Assembly (NCBI RefSeq): GCF_023520795.1
Contig: NZ_CP046605.1
Span: forward strand, 1,657,438-1,721,437
Direction of reading: 5' to 3'
Source of the DNA: Corynebacterium accolens
GTDB taxonomy: Bacteria > Actinomycetota > Actinomycetes > Mycobacteriales > Mycobacteriaceae
DNA length: 64,000 nt
Under the pieces are notes generated by a model. The model searched no databases. It was given only the letters and a program-made list of their open reading frames with translations, and was not told the origin of the DNA. Positions 56,925-64,000 of the stretch are shown here, in pieces. Made by a program: the position numbers and the translations under genes. Position 1 is the first letter of the stretch. The number at the start of each line of letters is the position of its first letter.

Positions 56925-57998
56925 TTATGCCGCGGTCTTAACGTAGTTGTCACCATCGGCGGTGTCGCGCTCGCCGGAGAACGGGTGGGTGGTAACTGCG
57001 TACGGATCCTGGCCGATTTCCTTCAACGCCTCGGCGTTGGTGGCGTTCGGGTTCTTCTCGCGGAAGTCCATGTAGGCATTGAAGTCCTCTGGAGACACAA
57101 CGCGAATCTCGAAGTTCATCATGGAGTGGTAGGTACCGCACATCTCAGCACAGCGGCCAACAAAGGCACCTTGCTTATCAATCGATTCGATCTGGAAGCT
57201 GCGCTCCTGGGCGTTGGCCTCAGGGTGCGCGTATACGTCGCGCTTGAACAAGAACTCCGGTACCCAGAACGCGTGAGAAACGTCAGCGGAAGCCAGACGG
57301 AACTCGATGGCGGTATCGGAAGGAAGTACCAGAACCGGAACCTCTTCGGTGGAGCCTACGGTCTCAATCTTGTTGTAGTTGAGGTAGGAAAGGTCACCCT
57401 TGGACTTACCGTGAATTGGGTTGGGGTTGTCCACACCCTCAGGGTCATGGGCGGTCTTTTCTGCTTCAGCCTGACGCGCTTCGTCCGCACCGTTGTAGTT
57501 CTCACCGTTGACGCGGTTCTCGGCGTAGCCGAACTTCCAGTTCCACTGGAATGCTGTGACGTCAACGGTGACCTTTGGATCCTTATCCAATGCGGTGACC
57601 TTCTGCTGGGTCTGCACCGTGAAGAAGAACAAGGTCATGATGATCAGGATTGGAACGATGGTCAGCACCATCTCCAATGGCACGTTGTACTGCGTCTGGC
57701 GCGGGAATTCACCCTTGCCATCGCGCTTTGCCTTCTTCGCGCTCCAGCGGAAGATCGCAGTAAGGAAAAGGCCCCACATTACGAAGCCGACGATCCAAGC
57801 TGCAACCCAGACCCAGATCCAGAAGTTATACATTGCTTCAGCCTCAGGGGTCACACCCTTTGGCCAACCGAATCCCAGGAGGTTCTCTACAGCAGTTGGC
57901 GCCTGAACGTCACAACCAGCCAGGGCGAGACCGCCTAGGGCAAGTGCGCCAGCTACGCCCGCCTTACGGGCGAAGGTGCGCTTATTACGCTGTCCCAC
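56925..57998 (-). CDS. ctaC: Cytochrome c oxidase subunit II (CuA), lipoprotein
   Basis: 357 aa from GTG 57998. The signal peptide ends in a lipobox (ALALGGLALAGC), so the mature protein is lipid-anchored, as in C. glutamicum. Two TMs (about 54-75 and 100-125) are followed by the cupredoxin domain with CuA ligands in DVSHAFWVPEF and CAEMCGTYHSMMNF. An insertion of charged residues (about 165-210) is typical of actinobacteria and may dock the QcrC haem domain. Divergent from ltsA. Confidence 0.96.
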   Translation of the reverse strand: MGQRNKRTFARKAGVAGALALGGLALAGCDVQAPTAVENLLGFGWPKGVTPEAEAMYNFWIWVWVAAWIVGFVMWGLFLTAIFRWSAKKAKRDGKGEFPRQTQYNVPLEMVLTIVPILIIMTLFFFTVQTQQKVTALDKDPKVTVDVTAFQWNWKFGYAENRVNGENYNGADEARQAEAEKTAHDPEGVDNPNPIHGKSKGDLSYLNYNKIETVGSTEEVPVLVLPSDTAIEFRLASADVSHAFWVPEFLFKRDVYAHPEANAQERSFQIESIDKQGAFVGRCAEMCGTYHSMMNFEIRVVSPEDFNAYMDFREKNPNATNAEALKEIGQDPYAVTTHPFSGERDTADGDNYVKTAA

Positions 57999-58386
57999 GT
58001 GTGTTCTGCCTTTCTGTCCACACAAACTTCTCGAATACTCACAGAGCACCCTTACCCAATCAGAATAATGGATAAATGCTTGGTTCCCAGCCTTTTTGAA
58101 GCTTTAAAGGAGACCCAGCGCGCTCAATTAATATCCACGAATCAGTAGGTTACCGCCCCACCTGCACAATGTTCCAACCGTACCCCCAGTCTGCGCCTTC
58201 GCCATGTGCCTTAACTCACAGGGAACAATTCCGGCCATCATCCGAAAGTTCGCACCCTTACGGGGAAGCTGAATTTAAGCTTTTCCGCAGCTTCTTCCAA
58301 GCCGTGGCGCTTTCTGGTTTCCACCCCATGCACCGTAAAGTAGGACACCGAGCACTAGTCGCTTAATTAAAAGGAGCTATCTTTAC
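57999..58386. other. ctaC-ltsA divergent promoter region
   Basis: About 390 bp. It must hold the promoters of both ctaCF and ltsA. I could not assign the hexamers with confidence and see no gene; a short frame at 58169-58366 has no signature. Confidence 0.5.
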
Positions 58387-60309
58387 ATGTGCGGACTTCT
58401 TGGCATGCTCGCGGCCACCGGTGACGTGGACAAATATGTCGACGCGCTGGAGCGGTCGCTTCCTTGCATGCACCACCGCGGACCGGACGCAGCCGGTACT
58501 TGGCATGATGGCGACGCCGCCTTCGGCTTTAACCGCCTGTCCATTATCGACCTGGAACATTCCCACCAGCCCCTGCGCTGGGGCCCTGAGGATGAACCAG
58601 AGCGGTATGCCCTTACCTTTAACGGCGAGATCTACAACTACGTTGAGCTCCGCGAAGAACTCAAGGCCTTGGGCTATACCTTCTATACGGAAGGCGATGG
58701 CGAACCCATTGCGGTGGGCTACCACCACTGGGGCAAGGATGTCGTCGAGCACCTCCGCGGCATGTTTGGCATCGTCATTTGGGATACCAAGACCAAGACC
58801 ATGTTTGCCGCGCGCGACCAGTTTGGCATCAAGCCGCTTTACTATGCCACTACGGACGCCGGCACGGTCTTTGCCTCCGAGATGAAGTGCATCCTGGACA
58901 TGGCCGAGGACATTGGTCTAGAACTCAACCTTGACCGCCGCGCCATCGAGCACTACGTCGACCTGCAATACGTGCCGGAACCGGAATCTTTGCACGCCAA
59001 TATTCGCCGCGTGGAATCCGGCTGCACGGTGACCTTGAAGCCGGGTGACGAGGTCGTATCCGAGCGCTACTTCATGCCGCGTTTTCCGGTCCAGCAGGTT
59101 CCAGAAGGCGAAGAACAACAGCTCTTTGACCGGATTGCAGAAGCGCTGGAGGATTCCGTCGCTAAGCACATGCGTGCCGATGTCACCGTGGGTTCCTTCC
59201 TGTCTGGCGGCATCGACTCCACCGCCATCGCTACCCTGGCCAAGCGCCATAACCCGGATCTGCTGACGTTTACCACTGGTTTCGAGCGCGAAGGCTATTC
59301 CGAGGTGGACGTGGCCGCAGAATCGGCGGCAGCTATCGGCGTAGAGCACATCGTCAAGATCGTCTCGCCGGAAGAATATGCTGAGTCGATCCCTAAGATC
59401 ATGTGGTACCTGGATAATCCGGTGGCCGATCCTTCCCTCGTACCGCTCTTCTTCGTGGCCCAAGAGGCCCGCAAGCACGTCAAGGTGGTCCTCTCCGGTG
59501 AGGGCGCCGACGAGCTCTTCGGCGGCTACACCATCTATAAGGAACCGCTGTCCCTCGCGCCATTTGAGAAGATCCCCTCTCCCCTGCGCCAGGGCCTGGG
59601 CAAGCTCTCCCGCGTACTGCCTGATGGCATGAAGGGCAAGTCCCTACTTAACCGCGGCTCCATGACCATGGAGGAGCGATACTACGGCAATGCGCGGTCC
59701 TTTAACTTTGAGGAGATGCAGCGCGTTATCCCATGGGCCAAGCGCGAATGGGATCACCGCGAGGTCACCGCACCCATCTATGCGCAATCGGAAGACTTTG
59801 ACCCGGTAGCCCGCATGCAGCACCTTGATCTGTTTACCTGGATGCGCGGTGACATTTTGGTCAAAGCCGATAAGATCAACATGGCCAACTCCTTGGAGCT
59901 GCGCGTGCCATTCCTGGATAAGGAAGTATTCAAGGTCGCAGAATCCATTCCGCACGATCTGAAGATTTCCCACGGCACCACCAAGTATGCCCTGCGTAAG
60001 GCCATGGAGCAGATCGTTCCCGCGCACGTCCTCAACCGCAAGAAGCTGGGCTTTCCTGTACCCATGCGCCACTGGCTGGCTGGCGACGAGCTCTACGGCT
60101 GGGCACAAGACACCATCAACGATTCCCAGACGGAGGACATCTTCAATAAGAAGGAAGTTCTGGAGATGCTCAAGGAGCACCGCGATGGCGTTTCCGATCA
60201 CTCTCGCCGCCTGTGGACCGTGCTGTCCTTTATGATCTGGCACGGTATCTTTGTGGAAAAGCGCATCGACCCGCAGATCGAGCAGCGCGAGTACCCGGTC
60301 AAGCTTTAA
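58387..60309 (+). CDS. ltsA: Glutamine-dependent asparagine synthetase-like protein LtsA
   Basis: 640 aa. N-terminal class II glutaminase domain with the catalytic Cys2 (MCGLLGMLAATGDVD), and the synthetase domain with the ATP PP-loop SFLSGGIDSTAIAT (about residue 274) and SGEGADELFGGY. In C. glutamicum the protein amidates an envelope component and its loss causes lysozyme sensitivity; by family it may also make asparagine. The RBS AAAAGGAG is well placed. A strong terminator follows. Confidence 0.95.
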   Translation: MCGLLGMLAATGDVDKYVDALERSLPCMHHRGPDAAGTWHDGDAAFGFNRLSIIDLEHSHQPLRWGPEDEPERYALTFNGEIYNYVELREELKALGYTFYTEGDGEPIAVGYHHWGKDVVEHLRGMFGIVIWDTKTKTMFAARDQFGIKPLYYATTDAGTVFASEMKCILDMAEDIGLELNLDRRAIEHYVDLQYVPEPESLHANIRRVESGCTVTLKPGDEVVSERYFMPRFPVQQVPEGEEQQLFDRIAEALEDSVAKHMRADVTVGSFLSGGIDSTAIATLAKRHNPDLLTFTTGFEREGYSEVDVAAESAAAIGVEHIVKIVSPEEYAESIPKIMWYLDNPVADPSLVPLFFVAQEARKHVKVVLSGEGADELFGGYTIYKEPLSLAPFEKIPSPLRQGLGKLSRVLPDGMKGKSLLNRGSMTMEERYYGNARSFNFEEMQRVIPWAKREWDHREVTAPIYAQSEDFDPVARMQHLDLFTWMRGDILVKADKINMANSLELRVPFLDKEVFKVAESIPHDLKISHGTTKYALRKAMEQIVPAHVLNRKKLGFPVPMRHWLAGDELYGWAQDTINDSQTEDIFNKKEVLEMLKEHRDGVSDHSRRLWTVLSFMIWHGIFVEKRIDPQIEQREYPVKL

Positions 60310-60351
60310 GCCGCACTGGGTAAAGCTCCACGCAGAGCTTTAAAGACATAA

Positions 60352-60390
60352 AAAGAGGGTGAGCGCCGCGAAGCACTCACCCTTTTTCTT
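60352..60390 (+). terminator. Bidirectional terminator between ltsA and erpA
   Basis: AGGGTGAG ... CTCACCCT stem with TTTTTCTTT on the plus strand and AAAAAGAGGG on the other side, serving both convergent genes. Confidence 0.9.
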
Positions 60391-60401
60391 TATCCCTCTG
60401 T

Positions 60402-60746
60402 TTAGTTGAAGGAATCGCCACACGCGCAGGAGCCGGTGGCATTCGGGTTATCGATGGTAAATCCCTGGGACTCGATGGTGTCAGCAAAGTCGATCTTGGC
60501 GCCGGTAAGGTACGGCACGGACATCTTGTCCACGACGAGCTTGTTGCCACCCACCTCGTCGACCTTGTCGCCATCAAGGCTGCGGTCATCGAAGTAGAGC
60601 TGGTAGCGCAGGCCAGCGCAGCCGCCGGGCTGTACTGCGATGCGCAGGGAGAGATCGTCGCGGCCTTCCTGATCAAGCAGGCCCTTTGCCTTTGCGGCTG
60701 CGGCCTCGGTCAGAATGACGCCGGTTTCGGAAACTGGAGCGGTCAT
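60402..60746 (-). CDS. erpA: Iron-sulfur cluster insertion protein (ErpA/HesB type)
   Basis: 114 aa. A-type carrier with the three cluster cysteines: GGCAGLRYQLYFDD (about residue 43) and the C-terminal CACGDSF pair. Delivers [Fe-S] clusters to target enzymes. The ATG at 60746 has GAGGAG upstream; a GTG just before it is possible. The conserved neighbour of ltsA in corynebacteria and mycobacteria. Confidence 0.93.
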   Translation of the reverse strand: MTAPVSETGVILTEAAAAKAKGLLDQEGRDDLSLRIAVQPGGCAGLRYQLYFDDRSLDGDKVDEVGGNKLVVDKMSVPYLTGAKIDFADTIESQGFTIDNPNATGSCACGDSFN

Positions 60747-60888
60747 CACTTCTCCTCAAATGTGTCTTGGTTGCGTAGCCACTACCCTACCCGCATCTAC
60801 AAGGAGGGAAAAGGTAGCCCATAGTAATAACAACGCCGTGGGCGGGCCTATTCCCCTCTTGGGGTCGAAACCTTGTAGTCTGATCAGC

Positions 60889-61569
60889 GTGAAACTTCCG
60901 TGGCAAAAAGATGACAAGACCTCCCCTGAACCCGCTCCCGTGCAGGAAGAAGTTCAGGAAGAAACCCACCGCAAGGGGTATACCCCGCCGAAGGGTCGTC
61001 CCACGCCAAAGCGCCAGGAACAAGAAATCGCGCGCGGCGTGAAGCGCGATCCACATGGGGTATCCGATGCGCAGCGCTATAAGCGCCGCAAGGAACTCAA
61101 AAAGTCCATGAGCAAGGACGAGTGGAAAGAATATAAAAAACAGGAGCGCAAGGAGCGCAACCAGCGCAATCGCGAAAGCCAGGAGCGCATGGCCGAAGGC
61201 GATCCGCGCTTCCTCCCAGCCCGCGATCAGGGCGAAGAGCGCGCCTACGTGCGCGATTGGATCGATGCCCGCCGCACGCTTTCGGAATGGGTAATGCCGA
61301 TGGCGCTTGCCCTTATCGTTGTGGTCTTTGTGACTTATGCGGCCCCCAGCATCGCCGGCCTCATCAATGCGATTGCTATGGTGGTCATCCTCATCTTCGC
61401 CATCGACGGCATCTGGCTGGGCCGCCGTGCTAATAATGCGGTTCGCAAGAAGTTCCCCGGCACCACCGCCACCGGCTTTGGACTGGGATTCTACGCATTT
61501 TCCCGCGCCAGCCAGCCCCGCAAGTGGCGCATTCCTCGCCCGCGCGTCGAGCGCGGTGCCGACGTTTAA
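60889..61569 (+). CDS. DUF3043 membrane protein
   Basis: 226 aa from GTG 60889 (VKLPWQKDDK), with a TAGTCT -10-like element 7 nt before it and no ribosome site, so probably leaderless; upstream codons to 60715 are not family-like. A highly charged cytoplasmic N-terminal half (about 1-120, many Lys/Arg/Glu, predicted coiled) is followed by two TMs (WVMPMALALIVVVFVTYAA, GLINAIAMVVILIFAIDGI) and a basic tail. DUF3043 is actinobacterial; the function is unknown. Confidence 0.88.
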   Translation: MKLPWQKDDKTSPEPAPVQEEVQEETHRKGYTPPKGRPTPKRQEQEIARGVKRDPHGVSDAQRYKRRKELKKSMSKDEWKEYKKQERKERNQRNRESQERMAEGDPRFLPARDQGEERAYVRDWIDARRTLSEWVMPMALALIVVVFVTYAAPSIAGLINAIAMVVILIFAIDGIWLGRRANNAVRKKFPGTTATGFGLGFYAFSRASQPRKWRIPRPRVERGADV

Positions 61570-61581
61570 GGAAGCACGCTC

Positions 61582-62358
61582 ATGGCTGATTCCCCGCAGC
61601 TTTATCCCTACGGCAGGCTAAGCGATGCCGCACAGTGGCTCGCCGCCTGCCAAGATCGATCCCCCGCTTCCGAGCCACAGCGGGTGCGGGCCGTAATTTT
61701 CGCCGAGGACGGTGAAGGGATCCCCCAGGCCACGGAGACCGCGGCGCGGCGGGTCGGGGCCAGCATTATTTCTGTCACGGTGACGGATTGCTCCACGGCC
61801 TATGACTTAGGCGTGCAGGCGGCGGATGCGGAAATCGATGGCGGTGCGGATCTGCTCATTCCGGGCGGCATCGACACCACGCAGGTTGCCGCGGCCGCCA
61901 TGGGGGTGATGGCGCAGGAGGAGCCGGTGGTGGTCGTCGGCAAGCAGCCGAGCGTCGAGGACTGGAAGGCCGAGGTTGCGGCCATTCGCGATTCCATGTT
62001 TCGGATGCGCGGCCTGACTGGGCGGGAGCTCATAAAGGCCTGTGGCTCCCCCGTATTGGCCGCGCTGGTGGGATTTATGTCCCAGGCGGCTAGGCGTCGC
62101 ACGCCCCTGCTTGTCGATGCCCCCTTGACCGCCACCGCCGCCGCATGCGCCGCTACCGACACGCGGATCCACGACTGGCTTCTTGCCACCAATATCGCGC
62201 CGCAGCCGGCTCACCGGCTGGCTTTAAAGAAGCTGCGGCTAGAGCCCCTGCTGGATTTACAGATGGAACCGGTACCGGCACTCGGCGCCTTGGCTGCCCT
62301 ACCCCTATTATTGCTAGGCGTAGAAGTTACTGCGGACACAACGCAGGCAGAGGCCTAA
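61582..62358 (+). CDS. CobT-like protein (degenerate phosphoribosyltransferase family)
   Basis: 258 aa, shorter than typical CobT (about 350 aa). The middle and C-terminal blocks match the family (ACGSPVLAALVGFMSQAARR, RTPLLVDAPLTATAAACA, PAHRLALKKLRLEPLLDL), but the usual catalytic-Glu region, normally G-E-G-x-G-A, reads QMEPVPALGAL here, and the glycine-rich middle section is short. The cobU and cobS partners seen next to cobT in relatives are missing. It may be inactive or repurposed. The start is 12 bp after the DUF3043 gene, which suggests co-transcription. Confidence 0.75.
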   Translation: MADSPQLYPYGRLSDAAQWLAACQDRSPASEPQRVRAVIFAEDGEGIPQATETAARRVGASIISVTVTDCSTAYDLGVQAADAEIDGGADLLIPGGIDTTQVAAAAMGVMAQEEPVVVVGKQPSVEDWKAEVAAIRDSMFRMRGLTGRELIKACGSPVLAALVGFMSQAARRRTPLLVDAPLTATAAACAATDTRIHDWLLATNIAPQPAHRLALKKLRLEPLLDLQMEPVPALGALAALPLLLLGVEVTADTTQAEA

Positions 62359-62379
62359 CTGCGCGGCGCAGGTCCGCCT

Positions 62380-62403
62380 CACGCCGCGTTTCACTGTGGC
62401 GTG
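62380..62403. terminator. Weak hairpin between the CobT-like gene and ilvE
   Basis: CACGCC ... GGCGTG stem with a 12-nt loop ending right at the ilvE stop. No U tract on either strand. Confidence 0.35.
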
Positions 62404-63504
62404 CTAGACCAAAGTGTGCAACCAGCCGTGGGCATCATCCACGGCGCCGCGCTGGATACCGGTTAGGCGCTCGCGCAAAGCCATGGAAACCTCGCCGGCC
62501 TCATTATTATTGACGCTGAAATCGGTGTCCTCACCAAGCACGCGTCCCACCGGCGTGATGACGGCGGCGGTACCGCAGGCAAAGGCCTCGGTCATCTCGC
62601 CCGATTCCACATCGCGCTGCCATTCTTCGGCGGTGATGCGCCGCTCGGTTACCTTGTAGCCCATGTCTTCGGCGACCTGCAGCAGGGATTGGCGGGTAAT
62701 GCCGGGCAGCAGAGATCCGGAAAGGGCTGGGGTGACAATCTCGGCGTCGCTGCCGGTACCGTAGACGAACATGAGGTTCATCCCGCCCATTTCCTCGATA
62801 TACCGGCGTTCGATGGCATCCAGCCAGACCACTTGATCGCAGCCCTTTTCTTCGGCTTGTGCTTGCGCTAACAAGGAACCGGCGTAATTGCCGGCGAATT
62901 TCGCGGCACCGGTTCCGCCCGGCGCGGAGCGGACAAAGTCGGTAGATAACCACACCGAAACAGGCTTGATGCCGCCGCTGAAATACGCACCGGCGGGCGA
63001 GGCCAAGAGGATGAAGCGATACGCATTGGCCGGGTGCACGCCCAGCGATACCTCGGTCGAAATCATAAAGGGTCGCAGGTAGAGCGATGCTTCCCCGCCT
63101 GCCTCTGGAACCCAGCTCTTATCGATGTCCACCAGCTGGCGCAGCGCCTCGATGAACTCTTCTTGCGGTAGCTCGGGCATCGCCAAGCGCTGCGCCGAAT
63201 TGATAAAACGCTGCGCGTTTTGCTCGGGGCGGAAGGTAACGATGGAATCATCGGGCTGCCGGTAGGCCTTAATGCCCTCGAAGACGGCCTGGCCGTAGTG
63301 GAAGACGTTGCTCGCTGGATCCATCGTCAGCGGGCCGTAGGGGCGGACCTGCGCGTCGTGCCAGCCCTTGTCCGTGGACCAATCGATGGTAACCATGTGG
63401 TCCGTAAAGTGCTGGCCAAAGCCGGGATTGGCCAGGATTTTATCTAAATCTGCTGCCGCCGTTGGTTGATTCGTACGGGTGATCGTGTAATCAAGCATGC
63501 CCAC
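62404..63504 (-). CDS. ilvE: Branched-chain amino acid aminotransferase
   Basis: 366 aa, fold-type IV PLP enzyme for the last step of Leu/Ile/Val synthesis. The PLP lysine lies in GGTGAAKFAGNYAGSLLAQA; FHYGQAVFEGIKAYR, GCDQVVWLDAIERRYIEEMG and GTAAVITPVGRV are family blocks and read closely like C. glutamicum IlvE. The start is GTG 63504 with AAAGGAG at 6 nt; an ATG at 63498 is an alternative. Confidence 0.96.
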   Translation of the reverse strand: MGMLDYTITRTNQPTAAADLDKILANPGFGQHFTDHMVTIDWSTDKGWHDAQVRPYGPLTMDPASNVFHYGQAVFEGIKAYRQPDDSIVTFRPEQNAQRFINSAQRLAMPELPQEEFIEALRQLVDIDKSWVPEAGGEASLYLRPFMISTEVSLGVHPANAYRFILLASPAGAYFSGGIKPVSVWLSTDFVRSAPGGTGAAKFAGNYAGSLLAQAQAEEKGCDQVVWLDAIERRYIEEMGGMNLMFVYGTGSDAEIVTPALSGSLLPGITRQSLLQVAEDMGYKVTERRITAEEWQRDVESGEMTEAFACGTAAVITPVGRVLGEDTDFSVNNNEAGEVSMALRERLTGIQRGAVDDAHGWLHTLV

Positions 63505-63603
63505 AATCTACTCCTTTTATCTATAGCCGGGTAGGAATATGTTCACTCTAGCGCGGTATCATGGGCAGAAGTTTCATTAGTACCAATTAAAAAGGAGGAC
63601 TTT

Positions 63604-64000
63604 ATGTCTCAGCACACTGGACCCGCACGTGGGGCATTTCCGGAGCTTAAGCTAGAAAAGAAGGCCCCGAAGAACGCGCAGGCCCTACTCATCGCCGCAT
63701 TTAAGGGCGAGGAGGGCATTGAGCTTCCGGGCACCTCGCTGCTCAAGTCGGCCGCGCTGCGCGAAGCATACGAGTCCCTTATCGCCGTGGGAGCAACCGG
63801 CAAGGCCAATGAGGTCACCCGCATCCCAGCGCCTAAGAAGGCAGAGGTCGATTCCATCATCGCCGTCGGCCTTGGCGATGCCGAGGACCTCGATGCAGAA
63901 ACCTTGCGCCGCGCCGCCGGCAGCGCCGCACGCTCGATTTCCAAGGTGGAAGAGGTAGCCACTTCCTTGGGCGATTTCGGAATCGCTCCCACGGTAGAAG
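63604..64000 (+). CDS. pepA: Leucyl aminopeptidase, N-terminal part (3' end outside the window)
   Basis: 132 codons open to the window edge. AAAAAGGAGG is placed ideally before the ATG. The visible part is the N-terminal macro-like domain of M17 aminopeptidases (LIAVGATGKANEVTRIPAP, IIAVGLGDAEDLDAETLRRA); the metal-binding catalytic domain lies beyond. Divergent from ilvE, as in related genomes. Confidence 0.85.
   Translation, partial: MSQHTGPARGAFPELKLEKKAPKNAQALLIAAFKGEEGIELPGTSLLKSAALREAYESLIAVGATGKANEVTRIPAPKKAEVDSIIAVGLGDAEDLDAETLRRAAGSAARSISKVEEVATSLGDFGIAPTVE

Noticed and set aside
57999-58049. Longer N-terminus of ctaC
   Set aside because: The extension would place 17 extra residues before a normal lipoprotein signal peptide; the GTG at 57998 fits the signal peptide.

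Overview
The window comes from a high-GC Gram-positive mycolic-acid bacterium, most likely a Corynebacterium. The gene order follows the mycobacterial/corynebacterial chromosome almost step by step: wag31-yggT-sepF-yggS-pgeF-ftsZ-ftsQ-murC-murG-ftsW-murD-mraY-murF-murE-pbpB-ftsL-rsmH-mraZ, then idsA-mptA-pknL-aroG-mptC-plsC-glk-pimB-NlpC/P60 genes, then the cytochrome bc1-aa3 genes, ltsA, ilvE and pepA. Corynebacterial marks include LtsA, mannosyltransferases for lipomannan/LAM, a cytochrome c subunit with two haem motifs, a DNPR (meso-diaminopimelate) MurE, and many promoters placed 7 nt before an initiation codon (leaderless mRNAs). No tRNA, rRNA, CRISPR array or intact insertion sequence was seen.

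Layout. 1-3.9 kb: the end of an L-asparaginase gene, dinB (minus), and a GntR regulator-MFS transporter pair (plus). 3.9-8.9 kb: an AT-richer accessory island with three paralogous secreted proteins (minus), each with its own related leader and terminator, then a frameshifted coding remnant. 8.9-12.3 kb: ileS behind a T-box leader. 12.3-13.9 kb: an HNH nuclease-domain gene and a small membrane protein. 14.0-34.8 kb: the division and cell wall (dcw) cluster on the minus strand, from mraZ (34.39 kb) down to wag31. It makes the lipid II precursor, the septal synthase and the Z-ring machinery. A row of GTGGGG boxes precedes mraZ.

34.8-49.9 kb: small regulatory and membrane genes, polyprenyl synthase, MptA, a PknL kinase with its divergent DNA-binding partner, DAHP synthase, exoribonuclease AS, MptC, two acyltransferases, glucokinase, PimB and two NlpC/P60 hydrolases, the second behind a probable c-di-AMP (ydaO) riboswitch. 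50.1-51.46 kb: about 1.3 kb with no recognisable gene. 51.5-58.0 kb: qcrB-qcrA-qcrC-ctaE and ctaF-ctaC, the bc1-aa3 respiratory supercomplex apart from ctaD. 58.4-64 kb: ltsA, erpA, a DUF3043 protein, an orphan CobT-like protein, ilvE and the start of pepA.

The least explained items are the triplicated secreted-protein cassettes with a shared C-terminal tail and paired inverted repeats upstream; an acyltransferase gene whose only well-placed start is AUU; the frameshifted remnant beside ileS; and the gene-free stretch before qcrB. All family assignments were made by reading motifs and synteny, without database searches.
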